In this document: positions 28,556-38,335 of the stretch, piece after piece
How positions within the stretch are numbered: the first letter of the stretch is position 1
Layout of the letters: each line of letters opens with the position of its first letter
Assembly: GCF_947502415.1 (NCBI RefSeq)
Contig: NZ_CANMZV010000014.1
Span: forward strand, 1-64,000
Origin: an uncultured Photobacterium sp.
GTDB taxonomy: Bacteria; Pseudomonadota; Gammaproteobacteria; Enterobacterales; Vibrionaceae
Direction of reading: 5' to 3'
Length of the DNA: 64,000 bases
Notes under the pieces: model-generated
The model's database searches: none
Seen by the model: only the letters and a program-made list of their open reading frames with translations
What the model was told of the DNA's origin: nothing
Made by a program: the position numbers and the translations under genes

Positions 28556-29350
28556 ATGAAAATGGAAAGTGGCCCGGCGCCATTGGCGGAATCAGAACAA
28601 CGGGAGATATCAAGGCTGGCTGTGCTGGCTGGCCAGAGATTATTGCAGCATGGTGCTGAAAGCACCTTGGTCATGGATGTCGCAACGCGATTGGGTTTGG
28701 CGCTGGGGGTTGATAGTGTCGAGGTATCGTTATCAGCCAGCTCAATGGTCCTGACGACAGTGAGCAACGAACGTTGTATTACCACAACCAGGCGTTGCCA
28801 GGACCGGGGCATCAACATGCAGGTGGTGACGGAGATCCAACGGGTGTGCATTATGGCCGAGCGTGGATTGCTGGATATTGAGGCCGTACACGAGCGTCTG
28901 CTCAAGATTAAGGCTCTACGTTATAACCGTTTCCTTGTTATTGTGATGATCGGGCTGTCATGTGCCTCATTTAGTCGCTTGGCTGGCGCAGACTGGCCTG
29001 TTTTCTTTCTAACCTTCTTTGCTTCTTCGGTCGGAATGTTTGTCCGCCAGGAAATAGCCCATTGCCACTTCAACCCTCTGGTCAATTTTGGTGTAACGGC
29101 CTTTGTAACAACACTGATCTCTGGGTTTGGGCAAGTCTACCAAATCGGCGAAGCTCCTTTTTTGGCGATGGCATCTTCTGTTTTGATGCTGGTACCCGGT
29201 TTTCCGTTGATTAATGCCATTTCTGATATGGTGAAAGGGTTTGTCAATATGGGGATTGCTCGCTGGACGATGGCGAGCCTGCTGACGTTATCAACCAGTA
29301 TGGGGATTGTGGCGGCAATGAACGTGTTAGGTGTTTGGGGATGGCTGTAA
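28556..29350 (+). CDS. yjjP: Threonine/serine exporter family, N-terminal ThrE domain (YjjP)
   Basis: 264 residues. A cytoplasmic N-terminal half of about 115 residues with [22 protein letters not shown], the ThrE/DUF1212 signature, precedes about five membrane helices. In corynebacteria ThrE is one protein exporting threonine and serine. In enterobacteria the two halves are YjjP and YjjB, also reported to move succinate. ATG 28556 or ATG 28562 could be the start. Overlaps the partner gene. Confidence 0.88.
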   Translation: MKMESGPAPLAESEQREISRLAVLAGQRLLQHGAESTLVMDVATRLGLALGVDSVEVSLSASSMVLTTVSNERCITTTRRCQDRGINMQVVTEIQRVCIMAERGLLDIEAVHERLLKIKALRYNRFLVIVMIGLSCASFSRLAGADWPVFFLTFFASSVGMFVRQEIAHCHFNPLVNFGVTAFVTTLISGFGQVYQIGEAPFLAMASSVLMLVPGFPLINAISDMVKGFVNMGIARWTMASLLTLSTSMGIVAAMNVLGVWGWL

Positions 29351-29823
29351 TGACGATAATTGATTTTTTGCTAGCCCTGCTTAATGATATGTTCTTTGCC
29401 ATGATCCCGGCTGTTGGTTTTGCCCTAGTGTTTAACGTGCCGCAAAAGGCCCTTAAATATTGTGCTATTGGCGGAGCTTTAGGTCATGGCGGGCGTTTTG
29501 TTCTGATGCAATGGGGCGTTCCGATCGAGTGGGCTACTCTAGGAGCCTCAACCTTGGTGGGGATGATTGGTATTCATTGGTCACACCGTTTCCTCGCCCA
29601 TCCGAAAGTGTTTACCGTTGCAGCCATGATCCCTATGGTGCCGGGAGTTTTTGCCTATAAGGCTATGATTGCGTTGGTGGAGATCAACCACCGTGGTTTT
29701 TCTCCCGAGTTGCTTGCTTTGCTGGTGGAAAATGTCATTAAGGCTGTGTTTATCATTGCTGCATTGGCTATAGGACTGGCAATGCCGGGACTATTGTTTT
29801 ATCGTCGCCGTCCGGTGGTTTAG
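29350..29823 (+). CDS. yjjB: Threonine/serine exporter family, C-terminal half (YjjB)
   Basis: 157 residues, about five membrane helices; [20 protein letters not shown] at the start and [20 protein letters not shown] in the middle are family features. Its ATG overlaps the yjjP stop (TAATG), which implies translational coupling; TTG 29335 and ATG 29341 are in-frame alternatives. It must pair with YjjP to make a full exporter. Confidence 0.87.
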   Translation: MTIIDFLLALLNDMFFAMIPAVGFALVFNVPQKALKYCAIGGALGHGGRFVLMQWGVPIEWATLGASTLVGMIGIHWSHRFLAHPKVFTVAAMIPMVPGVFAYKAMIALVEINHRGFSPELLALLVENVIKAVFIIAALAIGLAMPGLLFYRRRPVV

Positions 29824-29841
29824 ATATTCCTAGGGGATAAG

Positions 29842-30324
29842 ATGAAGATCAGTATGATCGCGGCGATGGCCCATGATCGGGTGATTGGTAAAGACAACGC
29901 GATGCCTTGGCATCTACCGGCAGATTTCGCCTGGTTTAAGCAGTCGACACTGGGTAAGCCGATAGTGATGGGACGCAAGACCTTTGAGTCGATTGGCCGC
30001 CCGTTGCCGGGGCGCTATAATATTGTGATCAGCCGTAATCCTGACTACCAGGCTGAAGGGGTAACTGTGGTTGCTGATATTGCTGCGGCCAAGGTGGCTG
30101 CCGGTGAGGTGGATGAATTGATGATCATCGGTGGCGGCAGTATTTATACCGCTTGTCTGCCCGAGGCGGATCGTCTATACCTGACATTTATCGATCTAAG
30201 TGTGAATGGTGATACCTGTTTCCCTGAATGGGGAGACGGTTGGCAGGAAACTCATAGCGAAACTTATCAGGCAGATGAGAAGAATGCCCATGATATGCGC
30301 TTTGTTATCTTAGAGCGTCAGTAA
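29842..30324 (+). CDS. folA: Dihydrofolate reductase
   Basis: 160 residues (E. coli 159). MKISMIAAMAHDRVIGKDNAMPWHL contains the Met20-type loop and an Asp/Trp substrate site, and GRKTFESIGRPLPGR binds NADPH. It reduces dihydrofolate to tetrahydrofolate. Convergent with apaH, as in E. coli. Confidence 0.96.
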   Translation: MKISMIAAMAHDRVIGKDNAMPWHLPADFAWFKQSTLGKPIVMGRKTFESIGRPLPGRYNIVISRNPDYQAEGVTVVADIAAAKVAAGEVDELMIIGGGSIYTACLPEADRLYLTFIDLSVNGDTCFPEWGDGWQETHSETYQADEKNAHDMRFVILERQ

Positions 30325-30351
30325 TACCTTCATACTCAGCAAATGAATAAC

Positions 30352-30378
30352 AAGGCCTGGTTATTACCCGGCCTTATT
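30352..30378. terminator. Shared terminator between folA and apaH
   Basis: Stem AAGGCC...GGCCTT with one internal mismatch and a TTATTA loop, followed on the plus strand by ATTTTTTTG. Best for folA, possibly bidirectional. Confidence 0.8.
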
Positions 30379-30386
30379 TTTTTGAT

Positions 30387-31208
30387 TTATTCAGCGTGGA
30401 CCGGGCAGGCTTTTTCAAAGCGGGCACCGTCTTCCCAGCGAAGCAGGGTCATACTGTTGCCCCAAACGCAGCCGGTATCCAGGCCTATCACCTGTTCATC
30501 CTCATGACCCATTAAGGCTGCCCAGTGGCCAAAGATAACTTTCTTCTCTAATGGCTTGGTTCGAGACAGCTCAAACCAGGGCTTGAGCGGCTTGGTTTTC
30601 AGGTTATCGGGAGAAAGCTTACATTCCATATCCAGCCTGCCATTCGGGTGGCAGAAACGCATTCTGGTTAGGGCGTTGATGGTATAGCGATATTGTTCAA
30701 TTCCCTCGAGTTCATCCGTCCAAAGGTCTGGTCCATTGCCATACATGTTTTTCAGTAACCAGACATAATCGTTACTGCGCAGGCAGGATTCGACGAGGCT
30801 GGCTTGCTTTCTGGCCGTTGGCAGATCCCATTGCGGTGGGATACCGGCATGGGTCATGACAAATGGGTGGTGGGGATGTTCGGCTAGCAGTGGCTGGTTA
30901 CGTAGCCAGTCGAGTAGATCGTCGCGATCCGGCGCATCAAGGATCGGTTGGATCTTGTCGCGATTTTTGACTTTGGCCAGGCCTTGGGCCACGGTTAGCA
31001 GGTGCAGGTCGTGGTTGCCAAGCACTGTCGTTGCTTTCGCGCCTAAACTTTTGACAAAGCGTAGTGTTTCCAGGGATTGCGGACCGCGGGCCACAAGATC
31101 GCCGGATAACCACAGTTCATCATGTTCGGGATTGAAATTAGCCTGACCGAGGAGAAAATGGAGATCGTCCAAACAGCCTTGAATATCTCCGACAAGGTAT
31201 GTCGACAT
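30387..31208 (-). CDS. apaH: Bis(5'-nucleosyl)-tetraphosphatase, symmetrical
   Basis: 273 residues. Metallophosphatase motifs GDIQGCLDDL (7-16), GDLVARGP (about 36-43) and LGNHDLHLL (about 63-71) are complete. It cleaves Ap4A to two ADP and removes Np4 caps from RNA. It is last in the lptD-surA-pdxA-rsmA-apaG-apaH operon, 8 bases after apaG. Confidence 0.95.
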   Translation of the reverse strand: MSTYLVGDIQGCLDDLHFLLGQANFNPEHDELWLSGDLVARGPQSLETLRFVKSLGAKATTVLGNHDLHLLTVAQGLAKVKNRDKIQPILDAPDRDDLLDWLRNQPLLAEHPHHPFVMTHAGIPPQWDLPTARKQASLVESCLRSNDYVWLLKNMYGNGPDLWTDELEGIEQYRYTINALTRMRFCHPNGRLDMECKLSPDNLKTKPLKPWFELSRTKPLEKKVIFGHWAALMGHEDEQVIGLDTGCVWGNSMTLLRWEDGARFEKACPVHAE

Positions 31209-31216
31209 GAAACGCC

Positions 31217-31594
31217 TCAGTGAAGAATGTTGGGAATAGAAAGTCGAAACGGTAAGATTTCGGCTTTGAATTTGTCGCCTTGTTCATTGACCATGAGGTA
31301 GTGGCCCTGCATGACCCCTAATGGGGTCTCGATAACGGTTCCACTGGTATAGGTGTATTCCTCGTTGGCGGAAATCGTTGGTTGTTCACCTATGACACCT
31401 TCACCCTCAATAACCAGCTTTTTGCCGTTGGCGTCAGTAATTTGCCAGTGTCGGCTGAGTAGTTGTGCTTCGCCACTACCCAGATTACTGATCGTAATCG
31501 TATACGAGAACACGTAGCGCTGATTTTCAGGTTCAGATTGGTCTTCAATATAGTGAGTGACTACTCTGCACTTGATTGTGGGGATTGCGTTCAT
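31217..31594 (-). CDS. apaG: ApaG protein (DUF525)
   Basis: About 125 residues, fibronectin-III-like fold; [24 protein letters not shown] and [11 protein letters not shown] are typical. ATG 31594 is chosen, but an in-frame TTG two codons upstream is better spaced from AAGGAAG and may be the real start. Its exact role is unclear; it is nearly always co-transcribed with rsmA and apaH. Confidence 0.92.
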   Translation of the reverse strand: MNAIPTIKCRVVTHYIEDQSEPENQRYVFSYTITISNLGSGEAQLLSRHWQITDANGKKLVIEGEGVIGEQPTISANEEYTYTSGTVIETPLGVMQGHYLMVNEQGDKFKAEILPFRLSIPNILH

Positions 31595-31631
31595 CGTCAA
31601 TGTCGTGCTTCCTTTCGTTGACTGCTTGCCG

Positions 31632-31689
31632 GGGGCTGAAGGTCAGCCCCAGACAAACATATTAAATAGCCTCGATTCACGCGGCTATT
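31632..31689 (-). other. Two hairpins in the rsmA-apaG gap
   Basis: GGGGCTGA/TCAGCCCC with a three-base loop (31632-31650) and AATAGCC/GGCTATT with an eleven-base loop (31665-31689). The second is followed on the minus strand by TTTAATAT. They may attenuate or process the operon mRNA between rsmA and apaG. Confidence 0.45.
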
Positions 31690-31694
31690 CCTGC

Positions 31695-32513
31695 TTATTT
31701 TGATGCGTTGTGGTTGGCATCCAGCCAATTTGCCATCGCTACAAACTGTTCCAGGGTCAGGTTCTCAGGGCGCATGCCTGGGTTGATACCCAGCGCTTCT
31801 AGCTGCTCGACAGTCATTAGCTGCTTGTAGCAGTTGCGAATGGTCTTACGACGCTGGTTGAAACCTTCGCGACAAACTCGGTCTAGCCATTTAAGGTTAG
31901 TACATGGATGAGGCAGTGTTTCATATGGTGTCAGACGAACAACCGCAGAGTCCACTTTCGGCGCTGGTTTGAAGGCCGATGGCGGTACTTCCAGCACAGG
32001 CATGACTTTGCAGTAGTACTGCGCCATCACGGTCAGACGGCCGTAAGCCTTGCTGCCAGGACCTGCTGCCAGGCGGTTCACTACTTCTTTCTGAAGCATG
32101 AAGTGCATATCCTGGACATTCGCATGGAAGCTGAACAGGTGGAACATCAGCGGTGTTGAAATATTGTATGGCAGGTTACCGAAAATGCGTAGCTTGTTGT
32201 TTTCTTTGATCAGCTGCGTAAAGTCGAAGCGCATGGCATCGCCTTCGTAGATGGTCAGCTTGCTACCCAGATCCGGGTGGTTGCGCAGGCGTTCGGCCAG
32301 ATCGCGGTCAAGTTCGACAACCGAGAATTTGTCTACCATTTTGCCTACCGGCTCGGTGATAGCACCCAGACCCGGGCCAATTTCAACTAGGTTCTGGCCT
32401 GGTAGAGGGTTGATTGCCGACACAATGCCATCAATGATGTATGGGTCATTCAAAAAGTTCTGGCCAAAGCGCTTACGTGCGCGGTGACCCAGGTGGACCT
32501 GATCGCTGCTCAT
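31695..32513 (-). CDS. rsmA: 16S rRNA dimethyladenosine transferase (KsgA)
   Basis: 272 residues. [13 protein letters not shown] (N-terminal), SAM motif [11 protein letters not shown] (about 43-53) and catalytic NLPYNISTP (about 113-121). It dimethylates two adenines at the 3' end of 16S rRNA late in 30S assembly. Its ATG overlaps the pdxA stop by 4 bases. Confidence 0.96.
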   Translation of the reverse strand: MSSDQVHLGHRARKRFGQNFLNDPYIIDGIVSAINPLPGQNLVEIGPGLGAITEPVGKMVDKFSVVELDRDLAERLRNHPDLGSKLTIYEGDAMRFDFTQLIKENNKLRIFGNLPYNISTPLMFHLFSFHANVQDMHFMLQKEVVNRLAAGPGSKAYGRLTVMAQYYCKVMPVLEVPPSAFKPAPKVDSAVVRLTPYETLPHPCTNLKWLDRVCREGFNQRRKTIRNCYKQLMTVEQLEALGINPGMRPENLTLEQFVAMANWLDANHNASK

Positions 32514-33502
32514 TTCTGTTTTTCTACCAATTCAAGGGCGTGCGATAGCGCTGTCCAAAGGCTACCGGTATCCGCCTGTCCGGTACCTGCAAGTTCCAGT
32601 GCGGTACCATGATCTACTGAAGTTCTGATAAAGGGCAGGCCTAACGTAATGTTAACTGACTTGCCAAAGCCTTTGAATTTAAGCACTGGCAGCCCTTGAT
32701 CGTGATACATAGCCAATACTGTATCAGCATCGGCCAGATATTTTTCCTGAAAGATGGTATCTGCCGGTAAAGGGCCTATTAGTTTCATTCCATCTTCCTG
32801 GCGAAGCTGGTCAAGGGCAGGAGTGATCACTTCGATCTCTTCTTTGCCCAGACAACCGTCTTCGCCTGCATGCGGGTTCAGGCCACACACATAAATTTTC
32901 GGTTGCTCGATCCCGAATTTGCTCACGAGATCGGCATGCAGGATGCGGATGATTTGTTGCAGCCGCTCTGCGGTAATCGCCTTTGACACATAGGCCAACG
33001 GGATATGGGTGGTCACCAGTGCGACTCGTAGTCCTTCGGTGGCCAGCATCATAACAACCTGAGCGGTGTTTGACTGCTGGGCGAAAAACTCGGTATGCCC
33101 GCTGAATGACACACCGGCGCGGTTGATAATCCCTTTATGGACAGGGCCTGTCACAACCGCAGCAAATTCACCACTCATACAGCCTTCTGTGGCTCGGCTA
33201 AGGGTGTCGAGAACATAGTGGCCGTTCTGTTCATTAAGCTCTCCTACCTTCACCGGTACTTTTAGTTCACAGTTTGTGATAACCAGTGTACCGGCCTTGT
33301 GAGGCTGGGGCGGTCGGGCCGGATTGTAGTCAATGATTTCCAGCGGCAACCCGAGCTGGGTTGCACGTTCTACCATAAGCTGAGAGCTAGCACAAATTAC
33401 CAGTTCGTGAGGCCAGTCGTGCTGCGCCATGGCGAGCACAAGGTCAGGGCCAATCCCCGCAGGCTCTCCGGGGGTAATTGCAATACGTTTAACCTTGGTC
33501 AT
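32510..33502 (-). CDS. pdxA: 4-hydroxythreonine-4-phosphate dehydrogenase
   Basis: About 330 residues from ATG 33502 ([20 protein letters not shown]); a longer in-frame start inside surA is rejected because GGAAG stands at the right distance here. Metal-binding histidines lie in [15 protein letters not shown] and AMYHDQGLP. It works in pyridoxal phosphate synthesis. The start lies inside the 3' end of surA (14-base overlap). Confidence 0.95.
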   Translation of the reverse strand: MTKVKRIAITPGEPAGIGPDLVLAMAQHDWPHELVICASSQLMVERATQLGLPLEIIDYNPARPPQPHKAGTLVITNCELKVPVKVGELNEQNGHYVLDTLSRATEGCMSGEFAAVVTGPVHKGIINRAGVSFSGHTEFFAQQSNTAQVVMMLATEGLRVALVTTHIPLAYVSKAITAERLQQIIRILHADLVSKFGIEQPKIYVCGLNPHAGEDGCLGKEEIEVITPALDQLRQEDGMKLIGPLPADTIFQEKYLADADTVLAMYHDQGLPVLKFKGFGKSVNITLGLPFIRTSVDHGTALELAGTGQADTGSLWTALSHALELVEKQK

Positions 33503-34793
33503 TATCGTCTTCCGGCTGTTCGATATAGGCACCAGCACGGAGTTCTTGTAGCCATGCCTGTGCTTCTTCGTTGAATTTACGGCTGAATAGGATCCGGTAA
33601 GCGTGGTTTTTCACTGCTGCATCGGTACGGTCGACATCACGGCGTTCAAGTACTTCGACAATATGCCAGCCATGAACTGTTTTGAACGGCTGGCTGATAG
33701 TTCCGACCGATAGGTTTTCAACCTTATCTTTGAACTCTGGTACGTAGATGTCCGGAGTTTGCCAGCCTAGCTCGCCGCCGTTGGCTGCCGAGCCCGGGTC
33801 GGCACTGAGTGCTTGAGCGGCGTCAGCAAAGCTCTGTTCACCAGCCATGATGGCACGGCGTGTTTTTTCAAGCTGGCGCTGGGCTCCCTCGTCGCTCATG
33901 ATCACCGAGGTTTTCATCAGGATGTGTCGAGCGTTAATTTCAGTCACTGAAACGGTTTCAAGGCCTTGGACATCGTTGACTTTCAGAATGTGGTAGCCGA
34001 TACCGCTGCGGAACGGACCGATAATAGCACCTTTACCATAAGCCTTGATTTGATCGGCAAAGATGGTCGGCATCTCTTCCTGTCGCATCCAGCCCCACTC
34101 ACCACCTTGCAGGGCTTTGGGGCCTTTGGAATAGCTATAGGCAAGGTTGGCAAAATCAGCTCCACCTTTTAGTTCCTTAACGATCTCGTCTGCCTGGGCA
34201 AGGACTTCTTCACGCAGTACCGCGCTGGCATTCTCATCAATACGTAGCTGAATGTGGCTGATATTGAATTTAACACCTTGCTGGTTTTGCTTGTTCAGCT
34301 GTTCAGCCAGGTTTTCGACTTCCTGCGGCAGAATGTTGATACGACGGCGGACCTGGATTGTCCGAGCTTCGCTGGCTGTCATATCCCGGCGCATTTGTTC
34401 ACGGAACATGGTAAAGCTGAGCCCGTTACTGGTCAGCATTTTTTGTAGCTGAGCGATGCTCATCTTACGCTCTTTGGCTAGCTGGGCAATAGCTTGGTCC
34501 AAACGGGTATCGTCGATACGGATCCCAAATTGCTCGGCTTGCTGAAGCTGAAGGGTTTCAATGATCAGCTTTTCCATGATCTGTTCTGACAGGATGTCAT
34601 TTGATGGTAGTGGCTGATTCTGGCTGGCAGCATTCATCCGTACCGTTTTTAGCATTCCGTCGACATCACTTTGTAGGATCACACTGTCATTAACGATGGT
34701 GACCACTTTATCAAGTTCTTGCGGGGCAGCGATACTGCCGGCAGCCAGACTCCATAACGTCAGGCCTAACAGAGAAGACTTCCACTTTTTCAT
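33489..34793 (-). CDS. surA: Periplasmic chaperone/peptidyl-prolyl isomerase SurA
   Basis: 434 residues from ATG 34793 (GGAAAG before it; the upstream ATG 34805 is less likely). The signal peptide ends SIAA. N-terminal chaperone domain with [21 protein letters not shown], two parvulin domains (about 175-275 and 288-385; GGEWGWM and GGELGWQ are the matching loops). It escorts outer-membrane proteins, including LptD encoded just upstream, to the Bam complex. Confidence 0.96.
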   Translation of the reverse strand: MKKWKSSLLGLTLWSLAAGSIAAPQELDKVVTIVNDSVILQSDVDGMLKTVRMNAASQNQPLPSNDILSEQIMEKLIIETLQLQQAEQFGIRIDDTRLDQAIAQLAKERKMSIAQLQKMLTSNGLSFTMFREQMRRDMTASEARTIQVRRRINILPQEVENLAEQLNKQNQQGVKFNISHIQLRIDENASAVLREEVLAQADEIVKELKGGADFANLAYSYSKGPKALQGGEWGWMRQEEMPTIFADQIKAYGKGAIIGPFRSGIGYHILKVNDVQGLETVSVTEINARHILMKTSVIMSDEGAQRQLEKTRRAIMAGEQSFADAAQALSADPGSAANGGELGWQTPDIYVPEFKDKVENLSVGTISQPFKTVHGWHIVEVLERRDVDRTDAAVKNHAYRILFSRKFNEEAQAWLQELRAGAYIEQPEDDNDQG

Positions 34794-34861
34794 ACATCTT
34801 TCCATTTAGCGCCGTAGCGCGTTAAATCGTGGCAGCCATGGCGTAATGCCACGGCTGTTGT

Positions 34862-37222
34862 TTAGTTGTTGAGATAGAACGGGCGGCCATAGGCAATCGC
34901 ATTGCCTCCTCCTTCGGTTGCGGCGCCGATCGCAGAGGTTCCACTTAGTCCTAACAGGCTGAATGAGATACTGAAGTTCTGCTCGTATTTGGCTGGTAAG
35001 GTGCTTACATTGCTACGTGACAACAGGTATTCGTTGTAGCCCAGGCTGATCATCCAGCAGGCTGAGCGGTAGTTCAGAGTGATCTGACCTTCCAGCATCT
35101 GGTTTTCGGTTAGATCGTGGTAGTAGTCGCCACGCAGGCTTAAGCCGCCGTAGACCGGAAAACCGGTTGAGAAACCCAGCTGTGAGATCCCGTCTTCTGT
35201 GTAGTTATCGATTTGATTATTATCAGGCAGGCTTTGCTTGATATAGTCTTTTGATACATAGCGGTAGTTCACCTGGCTGAACAGGCTGCCTTCACGGTAT
35301 TCCACTGTCGCATTGCTAAACTGCATTTCTTTCTTACTGGCGTCATACTGTAGCCCGCCGTGGAAGAACAGCCAGTCATCGTAATTGAAGTCTGACTCGA
35401 ACGCGGTGGCGGAGTAGTTCGGTGTCGATTGGTTTGCTCCACTGAGATTACGGCCGGCATCATTAAGATAGAATATCTGGCCGAATGACAGGTTGAAGCG
35501 CTCGACAAAATCATTGTCAAAGTAACGAGTACTGGCCCCTAGAGTAAATTGGTTTGCTGGCGCGATATAGTCGACGCTGGAATAGCGTTTGTCTCGGAAC
35601 AGGCCGTAGTAGTCGGTCTGAAGTAGCGTGGTGTCATAGCCGCCGAAGATTTCCTTTTGTTCGACATCTTTGACGAACAGGTATTGGATTTGCGGTTCCA
35701 GGCTTTGGGTATAGTCTTCATCCCACAGCTGGGTATCTCGCTCAAAATACAGCCCACTGTGAATACGAATACTCGGGACGGTGCGGGATGTGGTTTCTTC
35801 TAGCGTCTCCAGTCCGGCAACTGTTGGATCAAAGTCCTGATTGTAGTAGGTGTACATCAGTTTGGCCTCGGAGGTGATTGACCACCAAGGTGTGGAGTAC
35901 GGCAGTGCCAGGGTTGGTTCGAGGTGGACACGATCCGCTGATGGTTTGTCGGCTGCATCGTTATCAAAGCGGCTGAAATGACTCAGTAGATTGAAATCTA
36001 AGCCGTAAGGCAGCTCCGGGCGGTAGTAGTTGAACTCCAGCTGCGGTAGCAGGCGATAGTTGGACGAACCACCTGGTGTCAGTGATTGGAAGTTACGTAC
36101 ACGCAGGGTTGAATCCCAGTTGAGATCCCGGTAAGAAACTTCCCCTGTCTGTAGTAGGTTATTGTCTTCACGTTCACCGATACTAGAGTCGATATCTGAG
36201 AAATAAGTAACGTCGCTGACTTTGCTGTAGTCGATATCAAGCAGCCAGTGTTCACTGTAGTTCCCATTGTGCGACCAGTTAAACCCCCAGCGCGGATCTT
36301 TGTCGGAAGCATTTTTGTCATTGCCCAGGTATTCGCCTTTCAAGTGGCCTCTTCCCAGGTTGGTCAGGTAGCGGAATTCCGAGTTGAGCTGCAGGCCCCG
36401 GTTACTCATGTACTTTGGAGTGATAGTCATGTCGTAGTTGGGCGCTATGTTCCAGTAGAACGGCGTTTCTAACTCGAAGCCATCTCGGGTGCCGTAGCTA
36501 ATTGACGGATACAGGAAACCGGTCAGGCGTTCTTTACCGACAGGGACGCGCAGGTATGGCAAATAGATCAACGGTACATTGGCTACTTCAAACCGGGCAT
36601 TATACAAGTCGGCAAACGGGGAATCGCTTTCGCGTTCGATGCTGGTTGCTGAGAATAACCAGCTCTTGTCGCCAGGAGGACAGGTGGTATAAGTGCCGTT
36701 TTTCAATCGGTAGTAGGCAATGCCGTTTTTGGTTACCCGTTCGGCTTCACCGCGCCCGGCTTCGCAAGTCATGTTGTAGACTGCGTTATCCATTTCAGAA
36801 TCTTCGGTATCTAGGTTGCTCTGAATGCGATCCGAGTACACTTCGATAGTCCCGTCGTGGAAATAAACATTGCCTTCTGCCGATACAATGTTTTCCGGTT
36901 GGTGCAGGGTTGCAGAATCCGCGGCAACCGTGCGGTTTCCTTGTTGCAGGAGAACGTCACCGGAATAGGTTACTTTCTGGTTCGGCTTGGCTTCGATCTT
37001 GTCTGCAGAAACCGTGATCGGTTCATTATTGGGATCGGCTGGCATATCCTGGGGGGCAATACAGACCCCGCGGACTAATTCAAGTTCGCTTTGGGTGTCA
37101 TTGACAGCCGCAGACTCATCATTGACATTTTCGCTAAGAGCAGGAATCTCATAAGCCATCGCGGGGCCATAAAGCGCGAGGCTAATCATGGTGGCCAGTA
37201 AGCTGCGGGAGGTTAATGACAT
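34862..37222 (-). CDS. lptD: LPS-assembly protein LptD
   Basis: 786 residues (E. coli 784). The signal peptide ends AMA (about 23), followed by a jellyroll OstA domain (ITVSADKIEAKPNQKVTYSGDV) and a large C-terminal barrel. With LptE it inserts LPS into the outer leaflet. I count cysteines at about 54, 153, 181 and 722. E. coli has an adjacent CysCys pair near 724-725; here the first position is Ala (SACWMI). So one inter-domain disulfide to Cys722 is possible, with Cys153 as an extra cysteine near Cys181. First gene of the operon. Confidence 0.95.
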   Translation of the reverse strand: MSLTSRSLLATMISLALYGPAMAYEIPALSENVNDESAAVNDTQSELELVRGVCIAPQDMPADPNNEPITVSADKIEAKPNQKVTYSGDVLLQQGNRTVAADSATLHQPENIVSAEGNVYFHDGTIEVYSDRIQSNLDTEDSEMDNAVYNMTCEAGRGEAERVTKNGIAYYRLKNGTYTTCPPGDKSWLFSATSIERESDSPFADLYNARFEVANVPLIYLPYLRVPVGKERLTGFLYPSISYGTRDGFELETPFYWNIAPNYDMTITPKYMSNRGLQLNSEFRYLTNLGRGHLKGEYLGNDKNASDKDPRWGFNWSHNGNYSEHWLLDIDYSKVSDVTYFSDIDSSIGEREDNNLLQTGEVSYRDLNWDSTLRVRNFQSLTPGGSSNYRLLPQLEFNYYRPELPYGLDFNLLSHFSRFDNDAADKPSADRVHLEPTLALPYSTPWWSITSEAKLMYTYYNQDFDPTVAGLETLEETTSRTVPSIRIHSGLYFERDTQLWDEDYTQSLEPQIQYLFVKDVEQKEIFGGYDTTLLQTDYYGLFRDKRYSSVDYIAPANQFTLGASTRYFDNDFVERFNLSFGQIFYLNDAGRNLSGANQSTPNYSATAFESDFNYDDWLFFHGGLQYDASKKEMQFSNATVEYREGSLFSQVNYRYVSKDYIKQSLPDNNQIDNYTEDGISQLGFSTGFPVYGGLSLRGDYYHDLTENQMLEGQITLNYRSACWMISLGYNEYLLSRSNVSTLPAKYEQNFSISFSLLGLSGTSAIGAATEGGGNAIAYGRPFYLNN

Positions 37223-37423
37223 CTAATTAAACTTTCCTGTATTTAAATTTCAGCGCTAAAAAATAGTTTTCAAAACGGATAGGTGGCGCTTTTTACAAGC
37301 TTTCCGGATAAATGACAGCTATGATAATGCAAATTCTACCCGACGGCATCTTTTCGCGTTATTGTATCGGGTTTGTACCACTATAAATATTGCTAAATTT
37401 AGCAAATTACCAGAGAGTCGAGA

Positions 37424-38260
37424 ATGCAGGTTTGGGGTAAGATTTTAGGCGCATTTTTTGGTTTCCTCCTTGGTGGCCCTTTTGGCTTGTTGTTAGGCCT
37501 CTATTTGGGGCATAAGTTCGATAAAGCCAGAACAAATATTTATTATGGCGGCGGATTCGGTGGTTTTGGTGCAGGCCGCGCCAGCAGTGTCGAACGTCAG
37601 GCTGAGTTTTTCCATGCCGGTTTTGCGGTAATGGGACATTTGGCTAAATCTAAAGGCCGGGTGACTCAAGAAGAGATTCGGGTTGCCAGCGCAATCATGG
37701 AGCGGATGGGGTTGCATGGCGAGTCCCGCCGTCAGGCACAAAATGCATTTCGTGACGGCAAAGAAGAAGATTTCCCGTTGCAGGAGACGTTGGCAAAAGT
37801 GCGGATGAGTTGCTCTGGCCGTGCTGACTTGCTGCAGTTTTTCCTTGAGCTGCAAATCCAGGCGGCTTTTGCTGATGGTAGCCTGCACCCAAGTGAGCGC
37901 CAGTTGCTGTATGTGATTGCCCGCAGTCTTGGTTTTTCTGATCGCCAACTGGAGCAGCGTTTGCATATGCAGGAAGCCGCTTTCCGCTTCCAGCAAGGTG
38001 GATTTAACCAGCAGCAAGGGGCATTCCGCCAGGCTCCGACTCGTGATCAGTTAGCGAATGCTTATGAGTCGCTTGGTATAAAATCTTCAGCCTCGGCCCA
38101 GGAGCTGAAGCGGGCATACCGTAAGCTGATGAACGAACACCATCCGGATAAGCTGGCAGCCAAAGGTCTGCCGCCGGAGATGATGGAGCTGGCGAAGCAG
38201 AAAACCCAGGAGCTGCAGGCGGCCTATGATCTGATCCGTAAGGAAAAAGGCTTTAAGTAA
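37424..38260 (+). CDS. djlA: Co-chaperone DjlA
   Basis: 278 residues. An N-terminal membrane helix rich in Gly and Leu (about 7-30) precedes a TerB-like domain (about 55-180), a Gln-rich linker (QQGGFNQQQGAFRQ) and a C-terminal J domain with HHPDKL (HPD essential for DnaK stimulation). Divergent from lptD with 201 bases between, as in E. coli. Confidence 0.94.
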   Translation: MQVWGKILGAFFGFLLGGPFGLLLGLYLGHKFDKARTNIYYGGGFGGFGAGRASSVERQAEFFHAGFAVMGHLAKSKGRVTQEEIRVASAIMERMGLHGESRRQAQNAFRDGKEEDFPLQETLAKVRMSCSGRADLLQFFLELQIQAAFADGSLHPSERQLLYVIARSLGFSDRQLEQRLHMQEAAFRFQQGGFNQQQGAFRQAPTRDQLANAYESLGIKSSASAQELKRAYRKLMNEHHPDKLAAKGLPPEMMELAKQKTQELQAAYDLIRKEKGFK

Positions 38261-38335
38261 TGTAAATGACGAGCATCAAGTGATTACCCCTCGGTGCTCG
38301 TTATTTCTAATGAGTACTTAAAATTTACCTTTCTT

